A DNA stretch of 64,000 nucleotides, from positions 434,001 to 498,000 of the forward strand of contig JAVJSV010000016.1 of assembly GCA_040219235.1 (NCBI GenBank), written 5' to 3'. The position numbers and the translations under genes were made by a program. The number at the start of each line of letters is the position of its first letter. The stretch's first letter is position 1. Below, one piece after another: positions 16,146 to 25,251 of this stretch. The DNA is from Rhodospirillaceae bacterium (GTDB lineage Bacteria; Pseudomonadota; Alphaproteobacteria; Rhodospirillales; Rhodospirillaceae). A model generated the notes under the pieces. The model was not told the DNA's origin and did no database searches. It saw only the letters and a list, made by a program, of their open reading frames with translations.

Positions 16146-18824
16146 TCAGATAGCCTTTAAACGCTCTAGGGCCTCAAGCACCTTGGCTTTGGCGTCTTCC
16201 GCCGCTTTCAGCCGGTCCTGATTTTCTTCCACCACCTCCGGCGGGGCTTTGGCGACGAACCCAGCATTTCCTAGCTTTTTGGAGATTTTAGTGATCTCGC
16301 CGTCGTGTTTGGCGATCTCTTTCGTCAAACGGGCGCGCTCCTGGTCGAGATCGATGACATCGGCCAAGGGCAGAACCAGCGTCATCGCACCGAATACCGC
16401 TTGCACTGCGCCTTTAATGCTGAGATCACCCTCCACGGCGGTAATGGAATTCAGCCGGGCATTGGCCTGAATCAGAGCGCGATGGGCCTCTAAACGGCCC
16501 CGCGCCTCAGCGTCCGCATCTTTGACGCTGATGTCCAGCTTCGCCCCGGGCGGCACGTTCATCTCGGCGCGGACCGACCGAACCGCTGAGATCAGGTCCA
16601 CGACCCAATCTATGTCCTTTATGGCCATTTCCGCTTCCGCATCGGGGGCAGACAGACCGGCATAGTCGGGCCAGTGCCCGTTGATCAGCGCACTGCCCCG
16701 GTTTTCATCGGTCCGGCGCCATAGGTCTTCGGTGACGAACGGCATGAGTGGATGGGCGAAGATGAGAATTTGATCCAGCACCCAGGCGGCGGTGGCGCGG
16801 GTTTCCGCTTTGGCGGCTTCGTCCTCGCCCATAAACACGGGCTTGGCGAATTCCAGATACCAGTCGCAGAAGCTGTGCCAGGTGAAGTGATACAGCGCAT
16901 CGGCGCTTTCATTGAAACGATACGCCTCAATGGATGCCCCGACCGCGTTGCCGGCCTCTGCGGCTTTGGCGACAATCCAGCGGTTGAGCGTGCTGGTGAC
17001 CGACTTGGGATCAAAAGCTGCCGAAGACACACATTCGTTCATCTCGCAGAAGCGGGCCGCGTTCCAGATTTTGGTGATGAAGTTGCGATAGCCCGCAATG
17101 CGCTGCTCCGACAGCTTAATGTCGCGCCCCTGGGCGGCCATAGCCGTGAGGGTAAAGCGCACAGAGTCCGTGCCGTATTTGTCGCACAGCTCCAAGGGGT
17201 CCATGACGTTGCCCTTGGACTTGGACATCTTCTGGCCCTTCTCGTCGCGGACCAGAGCATGGATGTAGACCTCGCGGAACGGTACTTCGCCCATAAAGTG
17301 GATGCCCATCATCATCATGCGGGCGACCCAGAAGAAAATGATATCGAAGCCGGTGACCAGCACATCACCAGGATAATAGCGGTCCAGTTCCGGTGTTTTA
17401 TCGGGCCAGCCGAGGGTCGAAAACGGCCACAGACCGGAGGAGAACCAGGTGTCCAGAACATCTGGGTCTTGAACCAGGTCTACGTCTTTGCCGTAATGTT
17501 TGGCAGCAGCGGCTTTGGCGGCGTCCTCGGTTTCTTCCACAAACACTGCGCCATCTGGGCCGTACCAGGCGGGAATGCGATGGCCCCACCACAGTTGCCG
17601 GGACACACACCACGGCTGGATGTTGCGCATCCATTCGAAATAGGTGTTTTCCCACTGCTTGGGCACGAACTTGGTTTTGCCTTCTTCCACCGCTTTAATG
17701 GCGGGCTGGGCCAGGGTGTGGGCATCGGCGTACCATTGGTCTGTCAGCCAGGGCTCGACCACAACGCCAGAGCGGTCGCCATAGGGAATGACCATCTGGT
17801 TGTCTTCAATCTTGTCCAGCAGGCCCAATTCTTCCATGGCCGCGACGATGGCCTTGCGGGCCTCGAAGCGGTCCAGGCCCTGATAGGGCTCGGGTGCGTT
17901 TTCATTCAGCGCCGCGTTCTCATCGAGCACGTTAATACGTTCCAGATCGTGCCGTCTGCCGACTTCAAAATCGTTGAAGTCATGGGCCGGGGTGATTTTC
18001 ACCGCGCCGGTGCCCTTCTCCGGATCGGCATACTCATCCGCAACGATCGGAATTTTGCGACCGACCAAAGGCAGCACACAGTTTTTGCCCACCAAATCCG
18101 TATAGCGCTCGTCCTCGGGGTGCACGGCCACGGCGGTATCACCCAGCATAGTTTCAGGCCGGGTGGTGCCGACCGTGATGAACACGCCGTCCTGGCCTTC
18201 GACCGGATATTTGAAGAACCACATCTTACCCGTGGTTTCGCGCTGCTCGACCTCCAGGTCGGAGATGGCGGTGTGGAGTTTGGGATCCCAGTTAACCAGG
18301 CGCTTGTCGCGGTAGATCAGACCTTCTTTATGGAGGTGCACGAACACCTTGGCGACGGCCTTGGACAGACCGTCATCCAGGGTAAAGCGTTCCTTCTCCC
18401 AGTCTGCCGACGCGCCAAGACGGCGCAGCTGACGGATGATGGTGCCGCCGGACTCAGCCTTCCAGTCCCAGACTTTTTCAATGAATTTCTCTCGACCCAA
18501 ATCCCGGCGATGAATCCCCTGTTCGGCCAGCTGGCGCTCGACCACCATTTGGGTGGCGATACCGGCATGATCGGTGCCCGGCTGCCACAGAGCGTCGCGA
18601 TCTTTCATGCGGCGATAGCGGATCAGCACATCCTGCAGGGTGAAGGTCAGCGCGTGGCCGATGTGCAGGCTGCCGGTCACATTCGGCGGCGGCATCATGA
18701 TGGTGTACGGCGCTTTGTTGGACTCGGTATCGGCGGCAAAGGCACCGGAGCGTTCCCACTCCTCGTAGAGCTTTTCTTCAACGTCGGCGGGATTGTAGGT
18801 TTTCTCTAATTCTTGAGCGGGCAT
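16146..18824 (-). CDS. valS: Valyl-tRNA synthetase
   Basis: 892 residues from ATG 18824 (MPAQELEKTYNP). Class I synthetase: HIGH at 54-57 in GSLHIGHALT, the editing domain in the middle, KMSKS at 532-536 in GQKMSKSKGN, an anticodon-binding domain, and the C-terminal coiled coil (about 825-892, DLDQERARLTKEIAKHDGEI) typical of ValRS. A frame extends 27 codons further upstream but the family start is at this Met. In most alphaproteobacteria valS lies next to the popZ (DUF2497) gene; here about 10 kb separates them. Confidence 0.97.
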   Translation of the reverse strand: MPAQELEKTYNPADVEEKLYEEWERSGAFAADTESNKAPYTIMMPPPNVTGSLHIGHALTFTLQDVLIRYRRMKDRDALWQPGTDHAGIATQMVVERQLAEQGIHRRDLGREKFIEKVWDWKAESGGTIIRQLRRLGASADWEKERFTLDDGLSKAVAKVFVHLHKEGLIYRDKRLVNWDPKLHTAISDLEVEQRETTGKMWFFKYPVEGQDGVFITVGTTRPETMLGDTAVAVHPEDERYTDLVGKNCVLPLVGRKIPIVADEYADPEKGTGAVKITPAHDFNDFEVGRRHDLERINVLDENAALNENAPEPYQGLDRFEARKAIVAAMEELGLLDKIEDNQMVIPYGDRSGVVVEPWLTDQWYADAHTLAQPAIKAVEEGKTKFVPKQWENTYFEWMRNIQPWCVSRQLWWGHRIPAWYGPDGAVFVEETEDAAKAAAAKHYGKDVDLVQDPDVLDTWFSSGLWPFSTLGWPDKTPELDRYYPGDVLVTGFDIIFFWVARMMMMGIHFMGEVPFREVYIHALVRDEKGQKMSKSKGNVMDPLELCDKYGTDSVRFTLTAMAAQGRDIKLSEQRIAGYRNFITKIWNAARFCEMNECVSSAAFDPKSVTSTLNRWIVAKAAEAGNAVGASIEAYRFNESADALYHFTWHSFCDWYLEFAKPVFMGEDEAAKAETRATAAWVLDQILIFAHPLMPFVTEDLWRRTDENRGSALINGHWPDYAGLSAPDAEAEMAIKDIDWVVDLISAVRSVRAEMNVPPGAKLDISVKDADAEARGRLEAHRALIQANARLNSITAVEGDLSIKGAVQAVFGAMTLVLPLADVIDLDQERARLTKEIAKHDGEITKISKKLGNAGFVAKAPPEVVEENQDRLKAAEDAKAKVLEALERLKAI

Positions 18825-19014
18825 AGGTCTGAACTTTATGTGTAGAAGTGTGGGAGTGGGTTTACCGTTGCCGGGCTTGAAGCGCAATGTTTGCCGCGTT
18901 TTCAACCCTAAGGCCAGGGTTCACGCGGATGTGTTCTCTGCTGTCCGGTTTTCGTTGTTTATACGCTTGAGCCAAGGCAAACTCTGGCGAATTTAAAACC
19001 AAATAGGTGCATTC

Positions 19015-19794
19015 ATGACCAACTTGAAGTCGACTGTGACAGCCGGACTGGCTTTCGTGCTGGCCACTTTTTCCGCCCCCACGCTCTCCAGCGCCAACGA
19101 AGGCGTGCTGGTGTTTGGCGGCACCGGCCAGCTGGGCAAAGAAGTTGTGATGGATTTGGTCGAGGCGGGAGAAGACGTGACCGTGTTTGTGCGCCCAACG
19201 TCCAACCGCTCTGAACTCGAGACAATGGGCGTGTCTTTTGTCACCGGCGATGTACTGACTGAAAGCGATGTGGAAGCGGCGCTGAAATCCGGACCGTACA
19301 AAGTGGTGATTGACGCCCTGGCCCGTGACGGCGATGTCAACCCGGACTTCTACATCGACAGCATGATTTACATGGCCAAGTGGGCCAAGGAAACGGGTGT
19401 CGCGCAATTCATCCTACATGGCTCGGTGGGCGCCGGGCTGAGTCGCCCGATTTATCCTGAAGACAATTGGAGCCGGATGGGCAACACAATCACTGCCAAA
19501 GATTTTGGCGAGCGGCACTTAATGGAAAGCGGCGTGCCCTACACCATCATCCGGAACCTGGTGCTGTTGCCGGCGGACCTGAAAGAGTCGGGCAAGGCCG
19601 CCATCACCACCGATCAAACCAAGCGCGGCGGCGTGACCCGGGATGCCCTCGCCCGGCTGACCTTGGAATGCATGGGACAAGACCGCTGCCTCAACGAAAT
19701 CTTCCACGCCTATGATGACGAGGTTGAGGTGCCGGAAGGCCGGTATCGCGACACGCTGGATGAATTCAAGCGTATGGAACAAGCCGCTCAATGA
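19015..19794 (+). CDS. Exported NmrA-like NAD(P)-binding protein (1)
   Basis: 259 residues. A signal-like hydrophobic N-terminus (VTAGLAFVLATFSAPTLSSA) precedes an atypical short-chain dehydrogenase fold: glycine motif GVLVFGGTGQLGKEVV, then VTVFVRPTSNRSELE and VSFVTGDVL. No classical YxxxK pair is obvious. The substrate is unknown. It overlaps the next gene by four bases (ATGA), and that gene is a clear paralogue (same GGTGQLG, VRPTS, VTGDVLT, SGPYKVVIDALARDG blocks), so this is a recent-to-middle-aged tandem duplication. Confidence 0.8.
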   Translation: MTNLKSTVTAGLAFVLATFSAPTLSSANEGVLVFGGTGQLGKEVVMDLVEAGEDVTVFVRPTSNRSELETMGVSFVTGDVLTESDVEAALKSGPYKVVIDALARDGDVNPDFYIDSMIYMAKWAKETGVAQFILHGSVGAGLSRPIYPEDNWSRMGNTITAKDFGERHLMESGVPYTIIRNLVLLPADLKESGKAAITTDQTKRGGVTRDALARLTLECMGQDRCLNEIFHAYDDEVEVPEGRYRDTLDEFKRMEQAAQ

Positions 19795-20576
19795 GGTCTT
19801 TTCTCTCAAGCCTAAAACTTGGCCTGCTGCTGCTGACACTTGCAGCGCCAGCCTCTGCCCAAAATGGCGTGCTGGTGTTTGGCGGGACCGGTCAGTTGGG
19901 GCGGGAGATTGTATCGGCCCTGGTTGAGGCGGGTGAAGACGTGACCGTGTTTGTGCGGCCAACGTCGGACAGATCAGCGCTGGACCCTTTGGGCGTGACA
20001 TTCGTGACCGGCGATGTGTTGACCCAAGCCGACGTGAACGCGGCGCTGAAATCTGGGCCTTACAAAGTGGTGATTGACGCCCTCGCCCGTGACGGCGGGG
20101 TTAAGCCTGGGTTCTATATCGACAGCATGAAGTACATTGCCGCAGCCGCCAAAGAGACCGGCGTTAAACAGGTCATTTTGCATGGCTCCGTCGGCGCGGG
20201 CCTCAGTCATCTGAGTGACCGCGACCCGGGAGGTGAGTTCAGCGACCTGATGCTCGCCAAGGGTCTAGGCGAGCGTTACCTGATGGAAAGCGGCGTGCCG
20301 TACACCATTATTCGCAACTGGGCGCTGCTGCCCGCGCGTTTGAAAGAAACCGGCGCGGCCTTTCTGACCGAGGATCAATCGGCGCGTGGGCTGATCACCC
20401 GCGATGCCCTGGCCCGGCTGACGTTGGAGTGCATGGATCAAGCGCACTGCCTGAATGAAATTTTTCATGCCGTAGATGATGCCACAGATTTCCCAGAGCC
20501 GTTTAAAAGCCGGCTAAAAGCCCAACGCGATTGGGAAGCCCAGAACCAAAAGGATCGGGAGGCCCAAAACAGATGA
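19791..20576 (+). CDS. Exported NmrA-like NAD(P)-binding protein (2)
   Basis: 261 residues, a paralogue of the preceding gene with its own signal peptide (SLKLGLLLLTLAAPASAQ). It shares GVLVFGGTGQLGREIV, EAGEDVTVFVRPTSDRS, and the stretch ESGVPYTIIRN. The C-terminus is a Gln/Glu/Arg tail (RDWEAQNQKDREAQNR), with an imperfect repeat DWEAQNQ/DREAQNR absent from copy 1. It overlaps the DUF2177 gene by four bases. A periplasmic Rossmann protein is unusual, because NAD(P) is scarce there. Confidence 0.8.
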   Translation: MRSFLSSLKLGLLLLTLAAPASAQNGVLVFGGTGQLGREIVSALVEAGEDVTVFVRPTSDRSALDPLGVTFVTGDVLTQADVNAALKSGPYKVVIDALARDGGVKPGFYIDSMKYIAAAAKETGVKQVILHGSVGAGLSHLSDRDPGGEFSDLMLAKGLGERYLMESGVPYTIIRNWALLPARLKETGAAFLTEDQSARGLITRDALARLTLECMDQAHCLNEIFHAVDDATDFPEPFKSRLKAQRDWEAQNQKDREAQNR

Positions 20577-20995
20577 CGCGTTACTTAATCGCTTATGCGG
20601 CAACGGCTGCTGTGTTTCTGATCCTTGATGCGGTGTGGTTGGGTGTTATTGCGACGGACTTTTTCCAATCCCAACTCGGGCATTTGTTGAAAGACGAGAT
20701 TGATCTCGGTGTTGCCGCTCTCTTTTATTTATTTTACGCCATTGGCATTGTGATCTTCGGAATCCGCCCGGCCCTGACCACAGGCCGTTGGCAAACCGCC
20801 GCCCTGTTTGGTGGGCTGTTCGGCTTCTTTGCCTACGCCACTTATGACATGACCAATTACATCACCCTGCCCGACTGGCCGCTGAGTGTGATTGCGGTGG
20901 ACGTGAGTTGGGGCACGGTTGCGTCAGGGATTTCGGCGGTGTGCGGGTTTATCGCGTGCACGAGAATGAAGAATGGGGTCGCCGCCCTTCAGTGA
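20573..20995 (+). CDS. DUF2177-family membrane protein
   Basis: 140 residues from ATG 20573, which overlaps the upstream stop (ATGA). Four membrane segments are visible (about 3-23, 43-63, 70-92, 110-132). Conserved features of the DUF2177 family are present: DAVWLGVI in helix 1, and the block YDMTNYITLPDWPLSVIAVDVSWG in the second half, given here in parts: YDMTNYITL, DWPL, DVSWG. Function unknown. A second, decayed copy of its C-terminal part lies at 22508-22606. Confidence 0.85.
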   Translation: MTRYLIAYAATAAVFLILDAVWLGVIATDFFQSQLGHLLKDEIDLGVAALFYLFYAIGIVIFGIRPALTTGRWQTAALFGGLFGFFAYATYDMTNYITLPDWPLSVIAVDVSWGTVASGISAVCGFIACTRMKNGVAALQ

Positions 20996-21005
20996 AACCC
21001 ACTTC

Positions 21006-22373
21006 TCAAGAAACGTCTTTGCCGCCTATGATTTCATTTACGTCACGATCAAAGCTACGCCATTGTGGGAACGTACATGTCACCACAGTGCCCGCACCGA
21101 AGACACTATCAATCCTAAGTTCCCCACAGTGCAGAGTCATGAATTCCCGTGCAATGGATAATCCTAGGCCGGTGCCATCAGCTCTTGTTGAACGGCTTTG
21201 ACGGGATTGGAAAAACGGCTCAGTCACCTTTTTCAAATCCTGCTCCGGAATGCCCTCACCTGTATCTCTGACAATGATGCTCATTGCTCCTGCGCTATCA
21301 ACAGTCGCGGAGATCGTCACTTTGCCGCCTTCACCGGTGAATTTCATAGCATTTACGAGCAGGTTAATGAGCACTTGTTTGATTGCGCGTGGATCGGCAG
21401 AGAGTAACGGGAGATTTTCTTCAAATTCTTCTTCTAGGGATAGAAACTCTACCTCTGGCCGAAACCTGACCTGTTTTATGACGTCATGAACAATCGCACG
21501 AACATCAATAAGAGTGGCTTTAATTCTATACTTGCCGACATCGAGTTGAGAATAACTGAGGGTATCATCAATCAGTTCTAACAAGTGTCGTGAACTGCTG
21601 TTGATGTCCGCGATGTATTCCAAGTATTTCGCGTTGCCAATCGGGCCCAGCTTTTCCTGTTGGACAAGATCTGAGAAGCCGATAATCGCGTTGAGCGGCG
21701 TGCGGAATTCGTGGCTCATGTTAGCGAGAAATTGAGTCTTCGCGGTGTTGGCCGCTTCCGCTTCAAATTGCTTCCCTTGAGCGAGCGTCTTCGCAGCTTT
21801 TAGATTCAAATAAGACTGACGAGACAGTGTCGTGAAGACGTGGGTGATCGAGCCGATGAATATTATGGCGAATAGTGCTGACCCAAAATAAACCATAGGG
21901 AGCTGATCTTCCGGGATCGGTGACGCGATGGGATAACCGCCCACGACCAAACCAACCATGGCGAGCAAGCCGAAGACCAGTGCGCCCAAGACTATGATGC
22001 GGTCACTCCCTCGTAAGTAATAGTATGAGAGAATTGGTACCGCACCGAACCACGGCCAGACAGGAGATGAGAAGCCACCAAAATTGACGGCTGTGGTGAA
22101 CAAAATCAATTCCATCCACAAGAAACAGATAACCGCTAGCGTCGTAAGGGCGAGTTTAGTTTTGAGGAGCAGCGGAAAAGGAAAGTACATGGCCGTTAGG
22201 CACATGAGGGTAATAAGAGGCGCCGTGAACGGAACGCCGTGAGCATAATAAAACCCGAAGGCCAACAGTCCGCATGTCCCACCGGAAAAACATATTATGG
22301 TGAAATTTCTGCGGCGGACGGCGTCGTTATCATCAAATTGGTAAATCTTATCGTTCAAGGTCCAACACCGCAT
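21006..22373 (-). CDS. Membrane sensor histidine kinase, orphan
   Basis: 455 residues. The N-terminal part has about six membrane helices (25-180), without a recognisable periplasmic sensor. Then come a coiled linker, the HisKA dimerisation domain with phospho-acceptor His221 (NMSHEFRTPLNAIIGFSDL) and the ATP-binding domain with N box (INLLVNAMKF), G1 (DTGEGIP), F region (EPFFQS) and G2 (GTGLGLSI). No receiver domain is fused and no response regulator gene is adjacent. It lies opposite to the genes on both sides, between the intact DUF2177 gene and a DUF2177 remnant. Signal unknown. Confidence 0.88.
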   Translation of the reverse strand: MRCWTLNDKIYQFDDNDAVRRRNFTIICFSGGTCGLLAFGFYYAHGVPFTAPLITLMCLTAMYFPFPLLLKTKLALTTLAVICFLWMELILFTTAVNFGGFSSPVWPWFGAVPILSYYYLRGSDRIIVLGALVFGLLAMVGLVVGGYPIASPIPEDQLPMVYFGSALFAIIFIGSITHVFTTLSRQSYLNLKAAKTLAQGKQFEAEAANTAKTQFLANMSHEFRTPLNAIIGFSDLVQQEKLGPIGNAKYLEYIADINSSSRHLLELIDDTLSYSQLDVGKYRIKATLIDVRAIVHDVIKQVRFRPEVEFLSLEEEFEENLPLLSADPRAIKQVLINLLVNAMKFTGEGGKVTISATVDSAGAMSIIVRDTGEGIPEQDLKKVTEPFFQSRQSRSTRADGTGLGLSIAREFMTLHCGELRIDSVFGAGTVVTCTFPQWRSFDRDVNEIIGGKDVS

Positions 22374-22507
22374 ATAACTTATAGATGGGTCTCATTTTTC
22401 TATTACGATTATTAGACATAATAAACACAACTATTAATAGTGAGCGACCAACTAACGAATGTCCCCCAAGCCTACCCCTCGTCCATCACGATGCTGGGCT
22501 CGACTTA

Positions 22508-22606
22508 AAAAATATCACCCTGCCCGACTGGCCGCTGATTGTGATTGCGGTGGACCTGAGTTGGGGCACGGCTGCGTCAGGCGTATCGGCAGTGTGGGTT
22601 TCTCGT
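22508..22606 (+). pseudogene. Remnant of a second DUF2177 gene
   Basis: A plus-strand frame reads NITLPDWPLIVIAVDLSWGT and then AASGVSAVW, matching residues 96-125 of the DUF2177 protein encoded at 20573-20995 (NYITLPDWPLSVIAVDVSWG...). DNA similarity runs from 22514 to about 22598 with several silent or conservative changes, so it is an old paralogous copy rather than a recent duplicate. The sequence before it shows no membrane-protein frame, so the gene body is lost; the histidine kinase gene lies between the two copies. Confidence 0.7.
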
Positions 22607-22649
22607 CTGCAGCAAACACAAGCGCATGAGTTGATCTTCCGACAATAAA

Positions 22650-22677
22650 AAAACCCCAGACCGAGGTCTGGGGTTTT
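22650..22677. terminator. Bidirectional intrinsic terminator
   Basis: Perfect 13-base arms, aaaaccccagacc (22650-22662) and ggtctggggtttt (22665-22677), with a two-base loop shown and A/T runs on both sides (gacaataaaa before, ttttcta after). It ends the minus-strand receptor gene that stops at 22700 and can also stop plus-strand transcripts. Confidence 0.85.
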
Positions 22678-22699
22678 CTAATTAGCGAGATGTGACAGC

Positions 22700-25030
22700 T
22701 TAATAGCTGTAGCTGATGTTCACACCGAAGTTGCGACCGCGATTCAGGTTCGCAAGCTGAGCGTAGGGGAACGAAAAGCTGTTGTCGGTTTGATCAAAGC
22801 GGGTGAACCTCCGCAGATCGCGGAAGCGGAAGGACCCCGCCAAAGACCGGTCATCCAGCACGTTGTTGACGTACGCGGTGAGCTTCCAGTTGTCGTCTTG
22901 GATACCGGTGCGCAGGTTCAGTTTATATTCCCAGCCGATGTACGACAGGTTGTAAATTTCTGACCAGCGCTTGCCGGTCATATTCATGTCGGCCCGGGCG
23001 AAGAAGTCCCAGTCGTTCATAACATCAGGCTGAACAAAATCAGCTCCGATTTGAATTTGCCAATCCGGATAACGATACGGCTCGTTGCCAGAAAGATCAG
23101 ACGGAACCCCCAACTGAGGGGCAAAGGTCGGCTCTAAGAATGTTTTGAATTCAGGATCAGCATACGCCACCGAGCCCGAGAAGGTCAGGTTTTCTGTGAC
23201 CACAAAGGTGCTTTCCAATTCAACACCATACACTTCCGTCGCACCGGCGTTGGTCGAGATGGTTGAATCTTGGCCTTGGGCATCCAGGAAGGTCTGACGG
23301 ATTTGCTGGTTGGTCCAATCGATATAGAAAGCCGCGACGTTCAACAGAAAACGGCCGTCCAGCCACAAGGTCTTGGCCCCCAACTCGTAGTTCCACGCGG
23401 TTTCTTCAAGAACTTCAGGCGCCACACCAAGGTTGGCGGAAACCACCGCATTGTTGAAGAAGCCCGGCTTGTTGCCACGTGAGACAACACCATACAGCGT
23501 CATGTCATCATTGGGTTTGTAATCCAAAATCAAACGCGGCAGGAAACGCTTGAAGCTGGCGGTATCAAAAGCCAGGGCCGCGATGTCCTCATTGCTGCCC
23601 AGCTCCGGGACTTCCGCGAGCGTTTGGGGTTCAAACTCAGCTGTCGACTCCCGCACGTTATCTTGCTGATAACGCGCATCAAAGCCGATGGCGAACTGCT
23701 CATTCAAGTTATACGTGATGGACCCAAAGACGGAGTAGTTATCAATGTGACGGGACGAGCCCACTTGCCCAAAAGGACGCGCTGCGGTTTCGCGCAGGTT
23801 GCGGCCAAGAATATCATGCTCGTAGTAGGCCACTCCGGCGAACGCATTGAGGGTCTCTGACGCAGGGGATGTTATTTTAAACTGCGCACTCTTGTCCTGA
23901 AACTCATCGGTTGAACGGTTAGCTTCAACCAATCCGGTTGTGCCAAAAACCAATCCCCCGGTACCACCGAGTCCGTTCGACAGACCAATACTTTCGCCAT
24001 AGCTGGCATCGACAATGGAGTCTGTCGACTGCTTGTTCATGCCGCCACGGAGTTCGAGGCCCCAGTCATTGCTGGTGGTGTAGTTGACATCAGCCGTATA
24101 CCGTTCGCTGATTTGAAATTGACCAACAGCCTCACCAAAGCGCTGAGCGACGCGCACGTTATTTTGCTGCACAGTTTCCACTTCCGGCAACTTTCCGCAG
24201 GTGTAGCCGAGCGGTGTTGTAGAATTATAGAACAGGCAGTTGTTCAAGTCTGACGGCAAGCTGGTGGTCGGTGGTGCACCGTCGTCGTCTTCTGCATAAG
24301 ACGCAGACAGGCTCACCGACAGGCTTTCGGTTGGATCCCAAACCAATTTACCAGAAATGGCCTTGGTTTCTTCCTGGCCAATGGTCGCGCCGTTCTCACC
24401 GATGGCCGTATTGGTCCATTCCCCACCAAACTCATAATAGCGGGCGCTCACCAACCCTTTAACTTTATCCGAGCCAAAGAGCGGACCCGACACCGTCACC
24501 GCCGCGTCATAGCGGCTGTGCTCAGAGATATCGACATCCACATCGGCCTGGAATTCATTTGTGGGGGACTTGGTGATGTAGTTCACCGCGCCGCCAAAGG
24601 TCGCGCGCCCAAACAGGGCAGACTGCGGGCCTTTCAAGACCTCGACGCGCTCGATGTTGTTGAACCCGAAAGTGGCGGCTGAGCCCAGAACATAATGCCC
24701 GTCAACGAAGACGGAGGAGTTCTGACGGTCAACTTGCCCGGTGTTCACAACCAAGCCACGGAAGTATGGGTTGGAGGAACGGCCTGCAACGGTTTCCGTG
24801 TAAAAGCCCGGTGTAAAGTCCGCCAGGTCATTCAAGTTATCGACACCACGATCATAAATGTCGTCGCTGGTCAGCGCCGTCACGGTGAGTGGCATGGATT
24901 GCAGGTTTTCCTCACGCTTACGGGAGGTCACCGTAATTTCTTCAATGGCGAGCTGCTGCGCATAAGCACCCTCTGCCATTGTGAAGCTGGCTAGGGCCGT
25001 AAAGGCCATAAGTGAACGCCGAAATGACAT
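22700..25030 (-). CDS. TonB-dependent outer-membrane receptor (2)
   Basis: 776 residues from ATG 25030, with GGGGAGAG just upstream; an upstream in-frame start would place this site inside the gene. Signal peptide to about residue 25 (AEGAYAQ), then AIEEITVTSRKREENLQ, the plug domain (SSVFVDGHYVLG, ERVEVLKGPQSALFGRATFGGAVNYITKSP) and a beta-barrel ending NFGVNISYSY with a terminal aromatic residue as needed for outer-membrane insertion. Ligand unknown. It is the second of three receptors in the window and lies 220 bases downstream of receptor 3 on the same strand, but that gene has its own terminator between them. Confidence 0.93.
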   Translation of the reverse strand: MSFRRSLMAFTALASFTMAEGAYAQQLAIEEITVTSRKREENLQSMPLTVTALTSDDIYDRGVDNLNDLADFTPGFYTETVAGRSSNPYFRGLVVNTGQVDRQNSSVFVDGHYVLGSAATFGFNNIERVEVLKGPQSALFGRATFGGAVNYITKSPTNEFQADVDVDISEHSRYDAAVTVSGPLFGSDKVKGLVSARYYEFGGEWTNTAIGENGATIGQEETKAISGKLVWDPTESLSVSLSASYAEDDDGAPPTTSLPSDLNNCLFYNSTTPLGYTCGKLPEVETVQQNNVRVAQRFGEAVGQFQISERYTADVNYTTSNDWGLELRGGMNKQSTDSIVDASYGESIGLSNGLGGTGGLVFGTTGLVEANRSTDEFQDKSAQFKITSPASETLNAFAGVAYYEHDILGRNLRETAARPFGQVGSSRHIDNYSVFGSITYNLNEQFAIGFDARYQQDNVRESTAEFEPQTLAEVPELGSNEDIAALAFDTASFKRFLPRLILDYKPNDDMTLYGVVSRGNKPGFFNNAVVSANLGVAPEVLEETAWNYELGAKTLWLDGRFLLNVAAFYIDWTNQQIRQTFLDAQGQDSTISTNAGATEVYGVELESTFVVTENLTFSGSVAYADPEFKTFLEPTFAPQLGVPSDLSGNEPYRYPDWQIQIGADFVQPDVMNDWDFFARADMNMTGKRWSEIYNLSYIGWEYKLNLRTGIQDDNWKLTAYVNNVLDDRSLAGSFRFRDLRRFTRFDQTDNSFSFPYAQLANLNRGRNFGVNISYSY

Positions 25031-25196
25031 AGGTCTCTCCCCAAATAAATTAACGTTTACGCCTGAATTCCTAAACGTCATATCACCATAACCAATCTGA
25101 AACGCGCAAGATGTGATTCAGATCAAGGGTCTCTATCGGCAATATCTGTGGGGAAAATGCAACAGTGAGCCGCTTGAACGGGCGTCCACAAAAGAA

Positions 25197-25226
25197 AAGG
25201 CCGGCCCCTTCGCAGGGACCGGCCTT
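25197..25226 (-). terminator. Intrinsic terminator of receptor gene 3
   Basis: Inverted repeat aaggccgg (25197-25204) and ccggcctt (25219-25226), extended inward by three more G-C pairs. On the minus strand it is followed by TTTTCTTTTG. It lies 26 bases beyond the receptor stop codon. Confidence 0.85.
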
Positions 25227-25251
25227 CACTGTGAGTTAGAGTAACTCGTGT

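Noticed and set aside
16752-18809. A 685-codon open frame on the plus strand opposite valS
   Set aside because: It is the antisense of the valyl-tRNA synthetase gene, has His/Gly-rich composition typical of shadow frames, and no family pattern.
22385-22648. An 87-codon frame containing the DUF2177-like segment, considered as a real gene
   Set aside because: Only about 30 residues match; the N-terminal part is unrelated and the membrane helices are missing, so it is listed as a remnant.
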